Positions 1 through 9,245 of a DNA stretch of 64,000 nt are shown piece after piece. Numbering within the stretch: the first letter of the stretch is position 1; every line of letters starts with the position of its first letter. Below the pieces are notes generated by a model. That model was not told where the DNA came from. It was given only the letters and a program-made list of their open reading frames with translations, and made no database searches. The position numbers and the translations under genes were made by a program. The stretch is taken from contig NZ_JAVCWF010000001.1 of NCBI RefSeq assembly GCF_031085375.1, positions 744,001 through 808,000 of the forward strand, written 5' to 3'. The DNA is from Lactiplantibacillus brownii. GTDB lineage: Bacteria > Bacillota > Bacilli > Lactobacillales > Lactobacillaceae.

Positions 1-2
1 TG

Positions 3-215
3 GCGACTTCGTTGGTGATGATTGCTTCAAGTATTGCCAATTATGTGGTCTTGTCGGTGGCAGCCTATTTGACAAAAGTTACGGGTACCGGGGCACCACG
101 GATGATTATTCTAATGAATATCGTGATTACGTTAGTTGGGGTCGGTTTAGCGATCATCGTTAAACGTCATGGCGCCTCAGCAGCTACTGTCCCTGGTGTA
201 GAAGCCGAAAGCTAG
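3..215 (+). CDS. Membrane transporter, C-terminal part (probably MFS)
   Basis: The frame is open from the left edge of the window to a TAG at 213-215 and encodes 70 residues. Two hydrophobic segments are visible, one around residues 4-24 and one around residues 33-54. A basic residue pair follows, then a short polar Ala-rich tail, as at the cytoplasmic end of a major facilitator superfamily permease. Only the last two membrane helices are present, so neither substrate nor exact family can be assigned; the MFS call rests on general helix character. The gene is truncated by the window edge, not by mutation as far as can be seen. Confidence 0.55.
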   Translation, partial: ATSLVMIASSIANYVVLSVAAYLTKVTGTGAPRMIILMNIVITLVGVGLAIIVKRHGASAATVPGVEAES

Positions 216-246
216 CCCATCGTAGCTAGTTCATAGCGCATTATCC

Positions 247-744
247 GTCTCCGTGAACCAGCACGTTTGCTGCGAGGCAACCCTGCAGCCAAAGAACGGT
301 CTGCAGGGCGAAATCCACGTTTTAAAAGTCAGCCAGACATTAACCTGGGTAAGCTCACCCAGCTAAGTGTCTCGACACAGCAAACGAGCTGGTCCACTCC
401 GACGTTAAATCGCAATTTAACAAAGAAACAGTGATAAATCTAGTATCAACGAAAGCTCGATTGATATTGGGCTTATTGATTAATTCAGGCGTCATTAATA
501 CGGAGAGGTATTAGTGACGTTTTTTGATATTTGGAAATGAGTACCAAGTTTGACTGGAGGCTTGCTAGCAATCAATGTTAGGAAGGATTAATTAGCGCAG
601 GGCGGGCTGGAAGAGGCTCAGTGGTGAAATTTCTCTTGGCTGGTGGGATTTTCCAGCCTAGAAGAAAGCTCGGCTTGTGAGACCGACCTTTGGCTCACAA
701 ACGTGGCCACCACGTTCCAGCGTCTTCCAGCCCAACCGAAGCGG
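247..744 (-). repeat. Composite palindromic element, copy 1 (A module then B module, inverted)
   Basis: Positions 247-403 are an A module read on the minus strand, and 592-744 are a short B module in the same orientation. The A ends are inverted repeats of each other (GTCTCCGTGAACCAGC at the left, GCTGGTCCACTCCGAC at the right). The spacer matches the spacer of the other copies only up to about 466. The remaining 125 bp carry an unrelated intrinsic terminator. No credible coding frame spans the element. The same sequences recur at 7.8-8.2, 33.6-33.9, 45.5-46.1 and 58.1-58.9 kb. Confidence 0.88.
490..525 (+). terminator. Intrinsic terminator inside repeat spacer
   Basis: A 12-bp stem (490-501 with 508-519, one G-T pair) with a 6-nt loop is followed by six T residues. 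It lies between the A and B modules of repeat copy 1 and could end transcripts from the upstream permease. Confidence 0.75.
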
Positions 745-797
745 GAATCGGAACAGCTCTTGCAACTATTGGTACGATGCTGGAATTAATCAATGGC

Positions 798-834
798 ACA
801 AAAAAGCTATCAGCGATTAACGCACTGATAGCTT
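798..834 (-). terminator. Terminator of the LURP-one-like gene
   Basis: Inverted repeat AAGCTATCAG (804-813) with CTGATAGCTT (825-834), followed on the minus strand by a T-run at 805-800. It sits just past the stop codon of the minus-strand gene at 842-1405. Confidence 0.8.
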
Positions 835-841
835 ATAATCA

Positions 842-1405
842 TTATGTTTGTGGTAATTTGTTATGCGGATGCAACGTATAGTTACTTTCGCCGAAGGTCA
901 TGTTATAGCCTTCTTGTGGGGATTGCGATCGTTCACGGTTGGTTGGCTTTTGCCAGTGATCCAGAATCGCGGCGATACAAATACAAATTGGTTCGGTTGT
1001 TTCATCACTAATTGCGAGTTCAAAAGCTTCGCCGTTTGTTGTGACGACCGGTCGCATTGTCATGACTAGTTCAGTCCCGTGATAGATGCGGTAATTTTCA
1101 TTGCTGAGACTTCCCATGATGATCCAGCGGAGTTTACGAACATAGATCATTTCATGCCAAAAGCCCAAAGTCTTACTAATTGAGCCGACGTTTTGACGGT
1201 TGTAGTACAAATCAAACTTCGGCAATAGGCCGAGTGAGGTTTGTTTTATTTCGGCAAGTAGTTCGCCTTGAATCGCATAGAGGCTGAGCGCATCTTGACG
1301 TCGACCCCAACGACCGACGAGTAAGTAGTGTGACTGACCGTGCTCATCACGAACGATGCGAGCGCCCTTAGCAAAACTATTGCGACTGAAATATAATTTA
1401 CGCAT
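842..1405 (-). CDS. LURP-one-related / YxjI-type protein
   Basis: A 187-residue soluble protein. The opening (MRKLYFSRNSF, then a GR-W-G-RRQDALSLY stretch) and the alternating short beta-strand pattern resemble the LURP-one-related (tubby C-terminal-like) family, whose members in Firmicutes have no firmly assigned reaction. No signal peptide or membrane helix is visible. The ATG at 1405 is preceded by GAGGG at a usable distance. It lies just downstream of the Cof-type phosphatase on the same strand (24-bp gap), so the two are probably co-transcribed and end at the terminator at 798-834. Family call is by recognition of the fold pattern, not by a search. Confidence 0.7.
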   Translation of the reverse strand: MRKLYFSRNSFAKGARIVRDEHGQSHYLLVGRWGRRQDALSLYAIQGELLAEIKQTSLGLLPKFDLYYNRQNVGSISKTLGFWHEMIYVRKLRWIIMGSLSNENYRIYHGTELVMTMRPVVTTNGEAFELAISDETTEPICICIAAILDHWQKPTNRERSQSPQEGYNMTFGESNYTLHPHNKLPQT

Positions 1406-1429
1406 GTCAAACCCTCATTTCCCGGTTAA

Positions 1430-2299
1430 CTATTGATTAGCTAACACTTCCAAAATGGCTTTACCGACACCATCGTTCACATTAGTTTCTGTCACGTGGT
1501 TCGCGAGCTGTTTAACTTCGGCCGTAGCGTTACCCATGGCGTAGCTCGTGCCAGCGAGTTTCAACATGGAAACGTCGTTGTTGTTGTCGCCAATTGCCAT
1601 AACGTTACTCATAGGTGTGTTGAGCATATTGGCATACCGCTCAACGGCGATCCCTTTTTGGGCGTTAATATTATTGATTTCAATATTCGAGCGCGCCGAA
1701 GAGGTGATCTTAATGGAAGAATGTTTGGCTAATAATTCAGTTGATAATGGTTTTAATTTTTCCGGACCAGCTTGGCTGAACGTAATGATCTTCATGACGT
1801 GATTCTTAGGATCGTCAAGGAGTTCATTGTAATCAGTTACATAGTTGATATCCATTAATTCTAGCCGAGCGGTTGCTAACGTTACGGCAATTTTAAAGGA
1901 AGTATCCGGATTTAAATTTGTTAATAAGTGGGCAATTTGTTCAACCCGCTTAGCTTTGCTATTAGAGTAGACGCCGTCGTTACCAACGACTTCGTAGTAG
2001 TAGCCTTGCGAAGCGAGGGTATGAAAAATTGCACGCGCGACCGTTTTCGTGATTGGGACCATATCGAGCATTTTGCCGGAAGCATCGTACACTTCGGCCC
2101 CGTTTAAAGTAATTAGTGGGGCGGTGATGCCTTGCGCAGCAATCAACGGCTGAGCTTCAGAGTAGCGGCGACCCGTGGAAATAATAAAATGGACGCCTTG
2201 CTGCTGGGCTTTGAGAATGGCTTGGGCATTGAAATCCGATACGGTCATTTCGTTATTCAAAAGGGTCCCATCCATGTCAGAAGCGATAATCGAAATCAT
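1430..2299 (-). CDS. Cof-type HAD-IIB phosphatase
   Basis: A 289-residue member of the haloacid dehalogenase superfamily, Cof/YidA subfamily, expected to dephosphorylate sugar phosphates or other small phosphoesters in the cytoplasm. Motif I is intact (D8-M-D10-G-T), motif II is STGRR near residues 41-45, and the acidic motif IV GDNNNDVSML lies near residue 235. The cap domain sits between them as usual for HAD-IIB. The start ATG is preceded by AAGGATG. Substrate cannot be inferred. Compare with the HAD protein at 21015-21824, whose motif I is altered. Confidence 0.9.
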   Translation of the reverse strand: MISIIASDMDGTLLNNEMTVSDFNAQAILKAQQQGVHFIISTGRRYSEAQPLIAAQGITAPLITLNGAEVYDASGKMLDMVPITKTVARAIFHTLASQGYYYEVVGNDGVYSNSKAKRVEQIAHLLTNLNPDTSFKIAVTLATARLELMDINYVTDYNELLDDPKNHVMKIITFSQAGPEKLKPLSTELLAKHSSIKITSSARSNIEINNINAQKGIAVERYANMLNTPMSNVMAIGDNNNDVSMLKLAGTSYAMGNATAEVKQLANHVTETNVNDGVGKAILEVLANQ

Positions 2300-2414
2300 G
2301 TTGTCACATCCTTAGTTATCTTGATAGTTACATTCTACCATGTTTGAAAGTGAATTCAGAATTATTATCATTACCGGTTTTGAGTATGCTACAATAATGC
2401 TAGAGGTGTTAAGG

Positions 2415-3107
2415 ATGAAAGCGTTTATTCATACTGATTGGTGGGACGTTCTCGAACCCGAATTTGAGAAGCCGTATTACCAACAATTACACAAGTTTTT
2501 GAAAGCTGAATATCGGACGAAAAATATTCATCCCGATATGTACAATATTTTTCAGGCCTTTGAATGGACGCCGTTTGCTGACACCAAGGTCGTTATTTTA
2601 GGTCAAGATCCTTATCATGGACCACATCAAGCACATGGACTCAGTTTTTCGGTATTACCTGGTGTGCCAGTGCCGCCATCGTTGGTGAATATTTATAAAG
2701 AATTACAAACTGATGTTGGTTGTACACCGGTCAACCATGGTTACTTAGAAGCTTGGGCGAAGCAGGGTGTTTTATTATTGAACTCCGTGTTGACTGTGCA
2801 AAATGGCATCGCTTTTTCGCATGCTGGCAAAGGCTGGGAGCGCCTAACGGATGTTGCCATCCAGCGGCTTTCCGAACGCCCGACGCCTGTCGTCTTTATT
2901 TTATGGGGCAAGGCCGCTCGCTCGAAAATTTCGTTGATTGATACGGAGACTAATGTCGTGCTTCAAGCGCCACATCCCAGCCCGTTGTCAGCTTATCGTG
3001 GCTTTTTTGGTTCCAAACCATTCTCTAAAACTAATATTGCGTTGAAATCATTTGGTGAACAGCCAATCAATTGGCAATTGCCAGCGCAAGTTAGTGTCGA
3101 AAAATAG
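2415..3107 (+). CDS. ung: Uracil-DNA glycosylase (family 1)
   Basis: A 230-residue base-excision repair enzyme that removes uracil from DNA. The water-activating loop GQDPYHG is at about residues 62-68 (Asp64) and the DNA-intercalation loop [11 protein letters not shown] begins near His186; both are intact. The frame is open 75 bases further upstream, but ATG 2415 has AGAGGTG immediately before it and gives the normal family length, so it is chosen. pta follows 26 bp later on the same strand; pta and ung adjacency is common in lactobacilli and they probably share a transcript ending at 4131-4175. Confidence 0.97.
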   Translation: MKAFIHTDWWDVLEPEFEKPYYQQLHKFLKAEYRTKNIHPDMYNIFQAFEWTPFADTKVVILGQDPYHGPHQAHGLSFSVLPGVPVPPSLVNIYKELQTDVGCTPVNHGYLEAWAKQGVLLLNSVLTVQNGIAFSHAGKGWERLTDVAIQRLSERPTPVVFILWGKAARSKISLIDTETNVVLQAPHPSPLSAYRGFFGSKPFSKTNIALKSFGEQPINWQLPAQVSVEK

Positions 3108-3133
3108 CTCATTAATTTATTGGAGGTCATCTC

Positions 3134-4114
3134 ATGGATTTATTTACATCATTGGCACAAAAAATTACCGGTAAAAATCAAACTATCGTCTTTCCCGAAG
3201 GCACTGAACCACGGATTGTTGGGGCAGCGGCTCGACTCGCTGCAGATGGCTTAGTTAAGCCAATCGTTTTAGGTGCAACCGCTAAAGTTGAAGCGGTTGC
3301 CAAAGACTTAAAGGTCGATCTAACCGGCGTTCAAGTCTTAGATCCAGCAACTTATCCAGCAACAGACAAGCAAGCCATGCTCGACGCTTTGGTAGAACGG
3401 CGCAAGGGTAAGAATACCCCTGAACAAGCCGCCAAAATGTTGACGGACGAAAACTACTTTGGGACGATGTTAGTTTATTTGGGTAAGGCTGATGGGATGG
3501 TCTCCGGTGCGGTACATCCAACTGGTGATACCGTTCGGCCCGCTTTACAAATTATTAAAACTAAGCCCGGTTCACATCGGATCAGTGGGGCTTTCATCAT
3601 GCAAAAAGGTGACGAACGTTATGTCTTTGCGGATTGTGCCATCAATATTGATCCAGATGCAGACACGTTGGCTGAAATTGCGACCCAAAGTGCACATACC
3701 GCGAAAGTCTTTGACATTGACCCGAAAGTTGCCATGTTGAGCTTTTCAACTAAGGGTTCAGCCAAGGGCGACATGGTCACCAAGGTTCAAGAAGCTACTG
3801 CAAAAGCCCAAGCAGCCGAACCAGATTTGGCCATTGATGGCGAGATGCAATTTGATGCAGCGTTTGTTGAAAAGGTTGGTCTACAAAAGGCGCCTGGCTC
3901 AAAAGTGGCTGGTCATGCCAATGTCTTTGTCTTCCCAGAATTGCAATCTGGTAATATCGGCTACAAGATTGCGCAACGCTTCGGTAACTTTGAAGCGGTT
4001 GGCCCAATCTTGCAAGGCTTGAACAAACCGGTTTCAGATTTGTCACGGGGTGCCAGCGAAGAAGACGTCTATAAAGTTGCGATTATCACCGCAGCGCAAG
4101 GGTTAGAAGCCTAA
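3134..4114 (+). CDS. pta: Phosphate acetyltransferase
   Basis: A 326-residue cytoplasmic enzyme interconverting acetyl-CoA and acetyl phosphate, the first step of acetate and ATP formation through the Pta-AckA route. It is the short single-domain form typical of Firmicutes. The conserved GMVSGAVHPTGDTVRPALQI segment near residue 120 and the later TKGSAKGDM and GHANVFVFPEL segments fit the PTA_PTB family. The start ATG has TGGAGG upstream. It follows ung and is closed by a strong terminator. Confidence 0.97.
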   Translation: MDLFTSLAQKITGKNQTIVFPEGTEPRIVGAAARLAADGLVKPIVLGATAKVEAVAKDLKVDLTGVQVLDPATYPATDKQAMLDALVERRKGKNTPEQAAKMLTDENYFGTMLVYLGKADGMVSGAVHPTGDTVRPALQIIKTKPGSHRISGAFIMQKGDERYVFADCAINIDPDADTLAEIATQSAHTAKVFDIDPKVAMLSFSTKGSAKGDMVTKVQEATAKAQAAEPDLAIDGEMQFDAAFVEKVGLQKAPGSKVAGHANVFVFPELQSGNIGYKIAQRFGNFEAVGPILQGLNKPVSDLSRGASEEDVYKVAIITAAQGLEA

Positions 4115-4130
4115 TTAGTTTGTTAAGCGG

Positions 4131-4175
4131 GGGAAACTTCAGAGCTTGTACTTTGAAGTTTCTCACGTTTTTTTT
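4131..4175 (+). terminator. Terminator after pta
   Basis: An 11-bp stem (4131-4141 with 4154-4164, one G-T pair) is followed within 4 nt by eight T residues. Confidence 0.85.
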
Positions 4176-4284
4176 ATAATATGATAGTAGGAAATTCAGT
4201 TCGGCTGGTTTAAAATTTGGTCAACGACAACTATTGGTGTGCCGCTCACTGAATAAAAATGAATGGAGGTTTTCTGAAAATCGT

Positions 4285-4746
4285 ATGAAATCAGTAACAG
4301 TCACATCCCCGGAACAAACCATGCAACTAGGCGCCCAAGTCGGCCAACTAGTGCAGCCGGGTGATTTAATTTTATTAGATGGTGATTTAGGTGCCGGCAA
4401 GACCACCTTTACAAAAGGACTTGCCAAAAGTTTAGGGATTGAGAAGAATGTCAAAAGTCCCACGTTTACCTTAGTCCGTGAATATCAACAAGGTCGGATT
4501 CCGTTGTATCACATGGATGTCTACCGGTTGGAAGATGGCGGCGCCGAGGATTTGGGCTTAGACGAATATTTTGACGGTGATGGCGTCAGTGTGGTTGAAT
4601 GGTCGGAATTTATTAGTGAGCTCTTACCTGATCACTATCTGCGTATTGCCCTCAGTCGTGCCGATGAGCAGGCGGATGTGCGGACCATTAAGTTTGAACC
4701 AAATGGGACTCATTATCAAAAGTTGGTGGATGAATTAGAGAGGTGA
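4285..4746 (+). CDS. tsaE: tRNA threonylcarbamoyladenosine biosynthesis ATPase TsaE
   Basis: A 153-residue P-loop ATPase that works with TsaB and TsaD to make the t6A modification at position 37 of ANN-decoding tRNAs. Walker A is visible as GDLGAGKTT near residues 33-41, and the family segments SPTFTLVREY and H-MDVYRLE follow. The open frame extends to 4234, but the GGAGG at 4265-4269 lies inside that extension, so ATG 4285 is chosen although the spacing is long (15 nt). The GNAT gene follows after 5 bp, so translation is probably coupled. Confidence 0.93.
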   Translation: MKSVTVTSPEQTMQLGAQVGQLVQPGDLILLDGDLGAGKTTFTKGLAKSLGIEKNVKSPTFTLVREYQQGRIPLYHMDVYRLEDGGAEDLGLDEYFDGDGVSVVEWSEFISELLPDHYLRIALSRADEQADVRTIKFEPNGTHYQKLVDELER

Positions 4747-4751
4747 CAACT

Positions 4752-5267
4752 ATGACAGCAGAAGTTGTCGATGTCCGTCCAGCGGAAGCTGCCGATGCAG
4801 CACAATTATTAATCTTACTGAAGCAATTAGCCACTGAATCGAACACGTTTACGGTTGATGATGGGTTGGGTGAATTAAGTGAGTCTGATGAACGCAGTCA
4901 AATCGAGCAAATCACCCGTACCACGACCAACACCATCTTTGTGGCCTCACTAGGTCAGCGACTGATTGGTGTCAGCACCGTTCAAGCCACGGATGAGTTG
5001 ATCAAAAAGCAAGGTGAAGTTGGGGTGGCCGTTTTGAAAAAGTATTGGGGTCAAGGCTTAGGAACCGCTTTAGTTGAAGAAGTGATTCATTGGGCACAAG
5101 ACTTCAGCACGCTGAGTCAGTTAGTCTTAACGGTCCAGCTACGTAATCAACGCGCAACGAAACTCTATCAGCAGTTAGGCTTCAAGCAAGCGACGCCAGC
5201 CAGTTATAGCGTGGTCGATCCAACCGGAAAAAAGGTTGCGGCCATTGATATGGCTTTAGCCGTCTAA
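4752..5267 (+). CDS. GNAT family N-acetyltransferase
   Basis: A 171-residue acetyl-CoA-dependent acyltransferase. The acetyl-CoA binding loop appears as YWGQGLGTALVEEV near residue 97, followed by the typical LTVQLRNQRATKLYQQLGF end of the fold. ATG 4752 is preferred over GTG 4743 because the AGAGGTG ribosome site overlaps the latter. It lies directly behind tsaE; a role in ribosomal protein acetylation like RimI would fit the neighbourhood, but the long N-terminal stretch differs from RimI and the substrate is unknown. Confidence 0.85.
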   Translation: MTAEVVDVRPAEAADAAQLLILLKQLATESNTFTVDDGLGELSESDERSQIEQITRTTTNTIFVASLGQRLIGVSTVQATDELIKKQGEVGVAVLKKYWGQGLGTALVEEVIHWAQDFSTLSQLVLTVQLRNQRATKLYQQLGFKQATPASYSVVDPTGKKVAAIDMALAV

Positions 5268-5294
5268 AGCAAGTTAAGGCCTAAGTGCCAACAA

Positions 5295-5338
5295 AAAAGT
5301 GGGCCAAACCGCCAGTAATTAGCTGTTTGACCCACTTT
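5295..5338 (-). terminator. Hairpin terminator between convergent genes
   Basis: A 14-bp inverted repeat (5296-5309 with 5325-5338, one mismatch) has its T-tract on the minus strand. It ends the minus-strand exonuclease transcript and may also stop tsaE-GNAT read-through. Confidence 0.75.
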
Positions 5339-5340
5339 AG

Positions 5341-5877
5341 TTAACCTTGAACGCGGACGAACGGTTTGAGCCGCTCAGCACCAAATTGTTGTGCCTCGGT
5401 GATCAGAATATTGGCACAAGCCAAACTATCATCGAGCGCATTATGGTGATGTTGCAGTTCAATGTTTAACGCTCGGCACATGGTGTCAAGCTTGTGGTTA
5501 GGTAATTCAGGGTAGAATTTTTTACTCGTTTTGACGGTATCCATCGACAGATATTCTGGTGCGCTGATGCCATAATGCGCTAGCGTTTGGCGTAACACGC
5601 CAGTATCAAACGGCGCATTATGGGCAATGACGAGCCGATCCCGTTGAAAGAACGGTTGAATGTGTTCCCAAACGGCGGGAAACTTCGGGGCATCCGCCAC
5701 GTCCGCCGCGTGAATACCGTGGATTTGGACGTTGCGCCAGAAGAAGTCTGTTTCTGGTTTGATCAAAGTATAAAATTCATCCGCAATTTGATTGTTACGA
5801 ACAATGGTGAGGGCCAGCGAACAAGCGCTATCACGTTTGGCGCTGGCAGTTTCAAAGTCCATGGCGACAAAATTCAA
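5341..5877 (-). CDS. DnaQ-like 3'-5' exonuclease (DEDDh)
   Basis: A 178-residue exonuclease of the RNase T/DNA polymerase III epsilon fold. The DEDDh residues can be followed: D-F-E near residues 7-9, AHNAPFD near residue 85, and H-H-N-A-L-D-D near residue 145. A GTG at 5886 is also in frame, but it sits inside the AGGTGA sequence that forms a well-placed ribosome site (5-nt spacing) for TTG 5877, so the TTG start is chosen. It is a stand-alone nuclease rather than part of a polymerase and probably trims nucleic acid in repair or RNA turnover. Confidence 0.85.
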   Translation of the reverse strand: MNFVAMDFETASAKRDSACSLALTIVRNNQIADEFYTLIKPETDFFWRNVQIHGIHAADVADAPKFPAVWEHIQPFFQRDRLVIAHNAPFDTGVLRQTLAHYGISAPEYLSMDTVKTSKKFYPELPNHKLDTMCRALNIELQHHHNALDDSLACANILITEAQQFGAERLKPFVRVQG

Positions 5878-5943
5878 CCAGTTCACCTACATTTCTAAAG
5901 ATTATGGGCTAATCCTACTTGGATTGAAGAAAAAATTCAAGTC

Positions 5944-6699
5944 TTAGACTCGAATATCCAATTCAACCGGACAATGGTCGGAGCCCGTGACATCCGTTAA
6001 GATCCGAGCGTTCAATAACCGGTCGTTTAAGCGTTGAGACGTGATGAAATAGTCGATCCGCCAACCGGAATTGTTTTCACGGGCATGGGCGCGATAGCTC
6101 CACCAAGAATAGATTTCAGTTTGGTCGGGATAGAAATGGCGGAACGTATCCGTATAACCGGCGGCCAAGAGGTGGTCAAATTTACCACGTTCTTCATCAG
6201 TAAAGCCGGCACTATGATGATTACTGCGCCAGTTCTTTAAATCAATATTTTCATGGGCCACGTTGAGATCACCACAAAAGATTACCGGTTTCTGGGCGTT
6301 GAGCCCATTGATATACGTTAAAAAGGCGTCTTCCCAAGTTTGGCGATAAGCGAGTCGTTTGAGCTCGCCACCGGAATTGGGTGTGTAACAGGTGACAAGA
6401 TAATAGTCAGCGTATTCCAGGGTGATCACGCGGCCTTCAGTATCGTGCTCTGGCACGCCAATGCCATAGCTGACTGATAATGGCACGTTTTTAGTGAAAA
6501 TAGCGGTGCCAGAATAGCCTTTACGTTCCGCATAATTCCAATATTGATGGTAGCCGGGAAGGTCGAGTTCGATCTGACCCGCCTGAAGCTTGGTTTCTTG
6601 CAGACAGAAAGCATCCGCATCTAATTGGTTAAAACTGTCGACAAAGCCATGTTTAACGGCCGCGCGCAGTCCATTGACGTTCCATGAGATAAATTTCAT
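5944..6699 (-). CDS. exoA: Exodeoxyribonuclease III / AP endonuclease
   Basis: A 251-residue exonuclease III-type enzyme that cleaves at abasic sites and removes 3' blocking groups in base-excision repair, functionally downstream of Ung. The family blocks are intact: NVNGLRA at residues 7-13, LQETKLQ near 33-39, GDLNVAHENIDL near 142-153, WWSYR, and the terminal GSDHCPVELDI. A ribosome-like AAAGGG lies about 10 nt before the ATG. It follows the DnaQ-like nuclease gene on the same strand with 66 bp between them. Confidence 0.95.
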   Translation of the reverse strand: MKFISWNVNGLRAAVKHGFVDSFNQLDADAFCLQETKLQAGQIELDLPGYHQYWNYAERKGYSGTAIFTKNVPLSVSYGIGVPEHDTEGRVITLEYADYYLVTCYTPNSGGELKRLAYRQTWEDAFLTYINGLNAQKPVIFCGDLNVAHENIDLKNWRSNHHSAGFTDEERGKFDHLLAAGYTDTFRHFYPDQTEIYSWWSYRAHARENNSGWRIDYFITSQRLNDRLLNARILTDVTGSDHCPVELDIRV

Positions 6700-6771
6700 T
6701 GTGTCAACGCCCTTTCTATGATTAATAGTTCAATTGTACCGCAAATGCTGAATTTAATTGGAGGATTTCAC

Positions 6772-7674
6772 ATGTTAAAAGTTGGTGTGCTCGGTTTAGG
6801 TAATATTGCTCAAAAAGCCTATCTGCCAGTAATGGCGGCTATGCAGGATCAAGTTGAATTTCATTTAACGACCCGTAATCCGGGAAAAAGGGCCCAGTTA
6901 GCGGCAGAATATGGGTTTACGCACACGCATGCGACTTTAGATGACCTGATGGCCGCCAAACCCGCGGCGGTATTTGTGCATACCCCGACTGTAACACATG
7001 CGGCAATTATAAAAAAATTGTTGCTCGCAGATATTAATGTGTACGTGGACAAACCCGTGTCAATGGATTTACAGGAAGTTCAAGGCTTGTATGACTTGGC
7101 AGCGTCACGCCATCTCTTACTTACTTGCGGCTTTAATCGTCGCTTTGCACCTTTAAACCAACAATTAAAAGCAATCCCAGATAAAAGATTGATCATGGTC
7201 GAAAAGGTACGTGAGACCAGTGATCAAGATGTTGAAACGGCGGTTTTTGATTTGATGATTCATAGTGTAGATACGGGCTTATACTTATTGGATGAGCCGA
7301 TGGTCAGCACGACTGGTCGTATCGTGGCTAGTGCTACTGGACAACTAGAACAGGGTTATTTCACTGCTCAGACGGCTCACGAACAGTTACAAGTCGTGAC
7401 GAATATGCGTGGTGGCGTTAACCTTGAAACCGCCACAGTGCAAGCTACTGCGCAGCGTGCCTTGGTAACCAATCTGAGTCGTTTAACGACTTATCAGACT
7501 GCACAAACACAGACCACAGCCTTTCCAGATTGGACGCCAACCTTGGAAAAACGGGGGTTTGCGCCGTTGATTAGAGCCTTCATCACGGCGGTCGCTACCC
7601 ATGGCGAGAACCCGGTTGACCCGACGTCAGCAATCACGAGTCACGCGGTGTGCCGTCATTTATTAAGCGATTAA
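6772..7674 (+). CDS. Gfo/Idh/MocA family oxidoreductase
   Basis: A 300-residue NAD(P)-dependent dehydrogenase. The Rossmann motif is VLGLGNIAQKAYLPV at about residues 5-19, and the sugar-binding loop with the family lysine is VYVDKPVSMD near residue 92. The open frame reaches 6718, but GGAGG at 6760-6764 places the start at ATG 6772. Members oxidise or reduce sugars, inositols or similar polyols; the substrate here is not evident. It stands alone and is followed by repeat-rich intergenic DNA. Confidence 0.88.
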   Translation: MLKVGVLGLGNIAQKAYLPVMAAMQDQVEFHLTTRNPGKRAQLAAEYGFTHTHATLDDLMAAKPAAVFVHTPTVTHAAIIKKLLLADINVYVDKPVSMDLQEVQGLYDLAASRHLLLTCGFNRRFAPLNQQLKAIPDKRLIMVEKVRETSDQDVETAVFDLMIHSVDTGLYLLDEPMVSTTGRIVASATGQLEQGYFTAQTAHEQLQVVTNMRGGVNLETATVQATAQRALVTNLSRLTTYQTAQTQTTAFPDWTPTLEKRGFAPLIRAFITAVATHGENPVDPTSAITSHAVCRHLLSD

Positions 7675-7823
7675 AAAGTGCTATCATTATTTAAGCAAGT
7701 ACGTTCATCTCGGTGGGTGACTTTCGAGCAGTTGTGAAGCTAAATTAAAAATCGGGTCATCGCAGTATCCCCGACGATTACTTATGCTTAAAATAAAGGT
7801 AATGTTAGTGAGTGTTCGCTTAA
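7675..7823. other. Intergenic stretch before repeat copy 2
   Basis: No coding frame, terminator or clear promoter was recognised between the oxidoreductase stop and the composite repeat. Confidence 0.5.
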
Positions 7824-8212
7824 CTTGCCGCTTCGGTTGGTCTGACTTGTGGTCACGTTTGTGAGCCCAAATGCGGTCTCACAAGCCGGGATTTTCCTAA
7901 GCTGGTATAGTTTACCAGCCAAGAAAAACTGCACCACTGAGCATTATTCAGACCAACCTGCGCTGAACCAGCGATCCTTAATATCAATTGATCTTTCGTT
8001 GATGTTGGGTTTATCAATGTTCCCTTGTTAAGCCACTATTTGACGTCGGAGTTGATCAGTATGTTCGTCGTGTCGAGACCCTTAGCTGGGTGGTTTTACC
8101 CAGGTTAGGGTCTGGCCGACTTTTAAGACGTGGACTTCGGCTTGAAAGCGCCCTGCAGACCGATCTTTGGCTGCAGGTCTGCCTCACAGCGAACGTACTG
8201 GTCAACGGAGAC
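7824..8212 (+). repeat. Composite palindromic element, copy 2 (B short + spacer + A)
   Basis: Short B module at 7824-7968, a spacer of about 75 bp, and a full A module at 8045-8212. The A ends pair as GTTGATCAGTATGTTCG with CGAACGTACTGGTCAAC (two G-T pairs). Internal pairs include the CTGCAG arms around 8153-8178. It lies between the oxidoreductase and murB, both on the plus strand. Confidence 0.9.
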
Positions 8213-8311
8213 GGACAATTAAGCAATAATATTTAAAGATAAGCACTATGATGCACAACAGCGTTGATTAAACGCCACCAAGAAAAATTGAAACATGAAA
8301 GGAACCTCACC

Positions 8312-9211
8312 ATGACCCAAGATGTGTTGGCCAGTTTTCCAGCCATTGAAATAAAAAAAGATGAATCACTCAGTCATTATACAAATACCAAAACCGGCGG
8401 CCCGGCTGATTATGTCGCATTTCCTAAATCTATCAGTGAAACCAAAAGCTTAATTGACTATGCAAATGAGCAGGATTTACCTTTAACGGTCATTGGTAAT
8501 GCCAGTAATCTAATTGTTAAAGACGGCGGAATTCGCGGTTTGACGATTATTTTGACGCAAATGAAGCAGATCCATACGAGCGAAACCGAAGTTGTGGCCG
8601 AAGCTGGAGCTGCTTTGATTGCGACGACGAAAGCCGCTTGTAAAGCTAGTCTGACTGGACTTGAATTTGCCGCGGGTATTCCAGGCAGTGTCGGCGGAGC
8701 CGTTTTCATGAATGCTGGCGCTTATGGCGGTGAAATCAGTGAAGTCGTCGAAGAGGTCACGGTCATTACGCGCGAAGGCCAAATAAAGACTTTATCCAAT
8801 GCGGAACTTGACTTTGGTTACCGGCACAGTACGATCCAAGATTATCGCGATACCGTCGTGACGGCAACGTTTAAGTTGAAGCCAGGGAGTCAGCGGAAGA
8901 TTCAAGCGCGGATGGATGAACTTAATACATTACGTGCATCGAAGCAACCGCTAGAGTGGCCTTCGTGTGGAAGTGTTTTTAAGCGACCAACTGGCTACTT
9001 TACTGGTAAACTAATCCATGATGCCGGTTTGCAGGGTCATCAAATTGGTGGGGCCCAAGTTTCGAAAAAGCATGCCGGGTTCATTATTAATGTCGATCAT
9101 GCCACTGCGACCGACTATATGGATATGATTCATTATGTTCAAAAAGTTGTTTATGAAAAGTTTGGTGTCCACCTCGAAACTGAGGTCCGAATTATTGGTA
9201 CCGACGCCTAG
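8312..9211 (+). CDS. murB: UDP-N-acetylenolpyruvoylglucosamine reductase
   Basis: A 299-residue FAD enzyme reducing UDP-GlcNAc-enolpyruvate to UDP-MurNAc in peptidoglycan synthesis. The FAD-binding segments [17 protein letters not shown] and [20 protein letters not shown] are intact, as is the catalytic serine segment SCGSVFKRP near residue 223. It is the compact type II form. The frame is open to 8264, but GAAAGGAA before ATG 8312 sets the start. The antiporter gene begins 34 bp later. Confidence 0.96.
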   Translation: MTQDVLASFPAIEIKKDESLSHYTNTKTGGPADYVAFPKSISETKSLIDYANEQDLPLTVIGNASNLIVKDGGIRGLTIILTQMKQIHTSETEVVAEAGAALIATTKAACKASLTGLEFAAGIPGSVGGAVFMNAGAYGGEISEVVEEVTVITREGQIKTLSNAELDFGYRHSTIQDYRDTVVTATFKLKPGSQRKIQARMDELNTLRASKQPLEWPSCGSVFKRPTGYFTGKLIHDAGLQGHQIGGAQVSKKHAGFIINVDHATATDYMDMIHYVQKVVYEKFGVHLETEVRIIGTDA

Positions 9212-9245
9212 TTGAAGTCAATTGAACAAAGGAGGCAACACTTTA

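Noticed and set aside
690..881. A 63-residue plus-strand reading frame
   Set aside because: It starts inside the B module of repeat copy 1 and runs through the terminator of the neighbouring gene, with no ribosome site.
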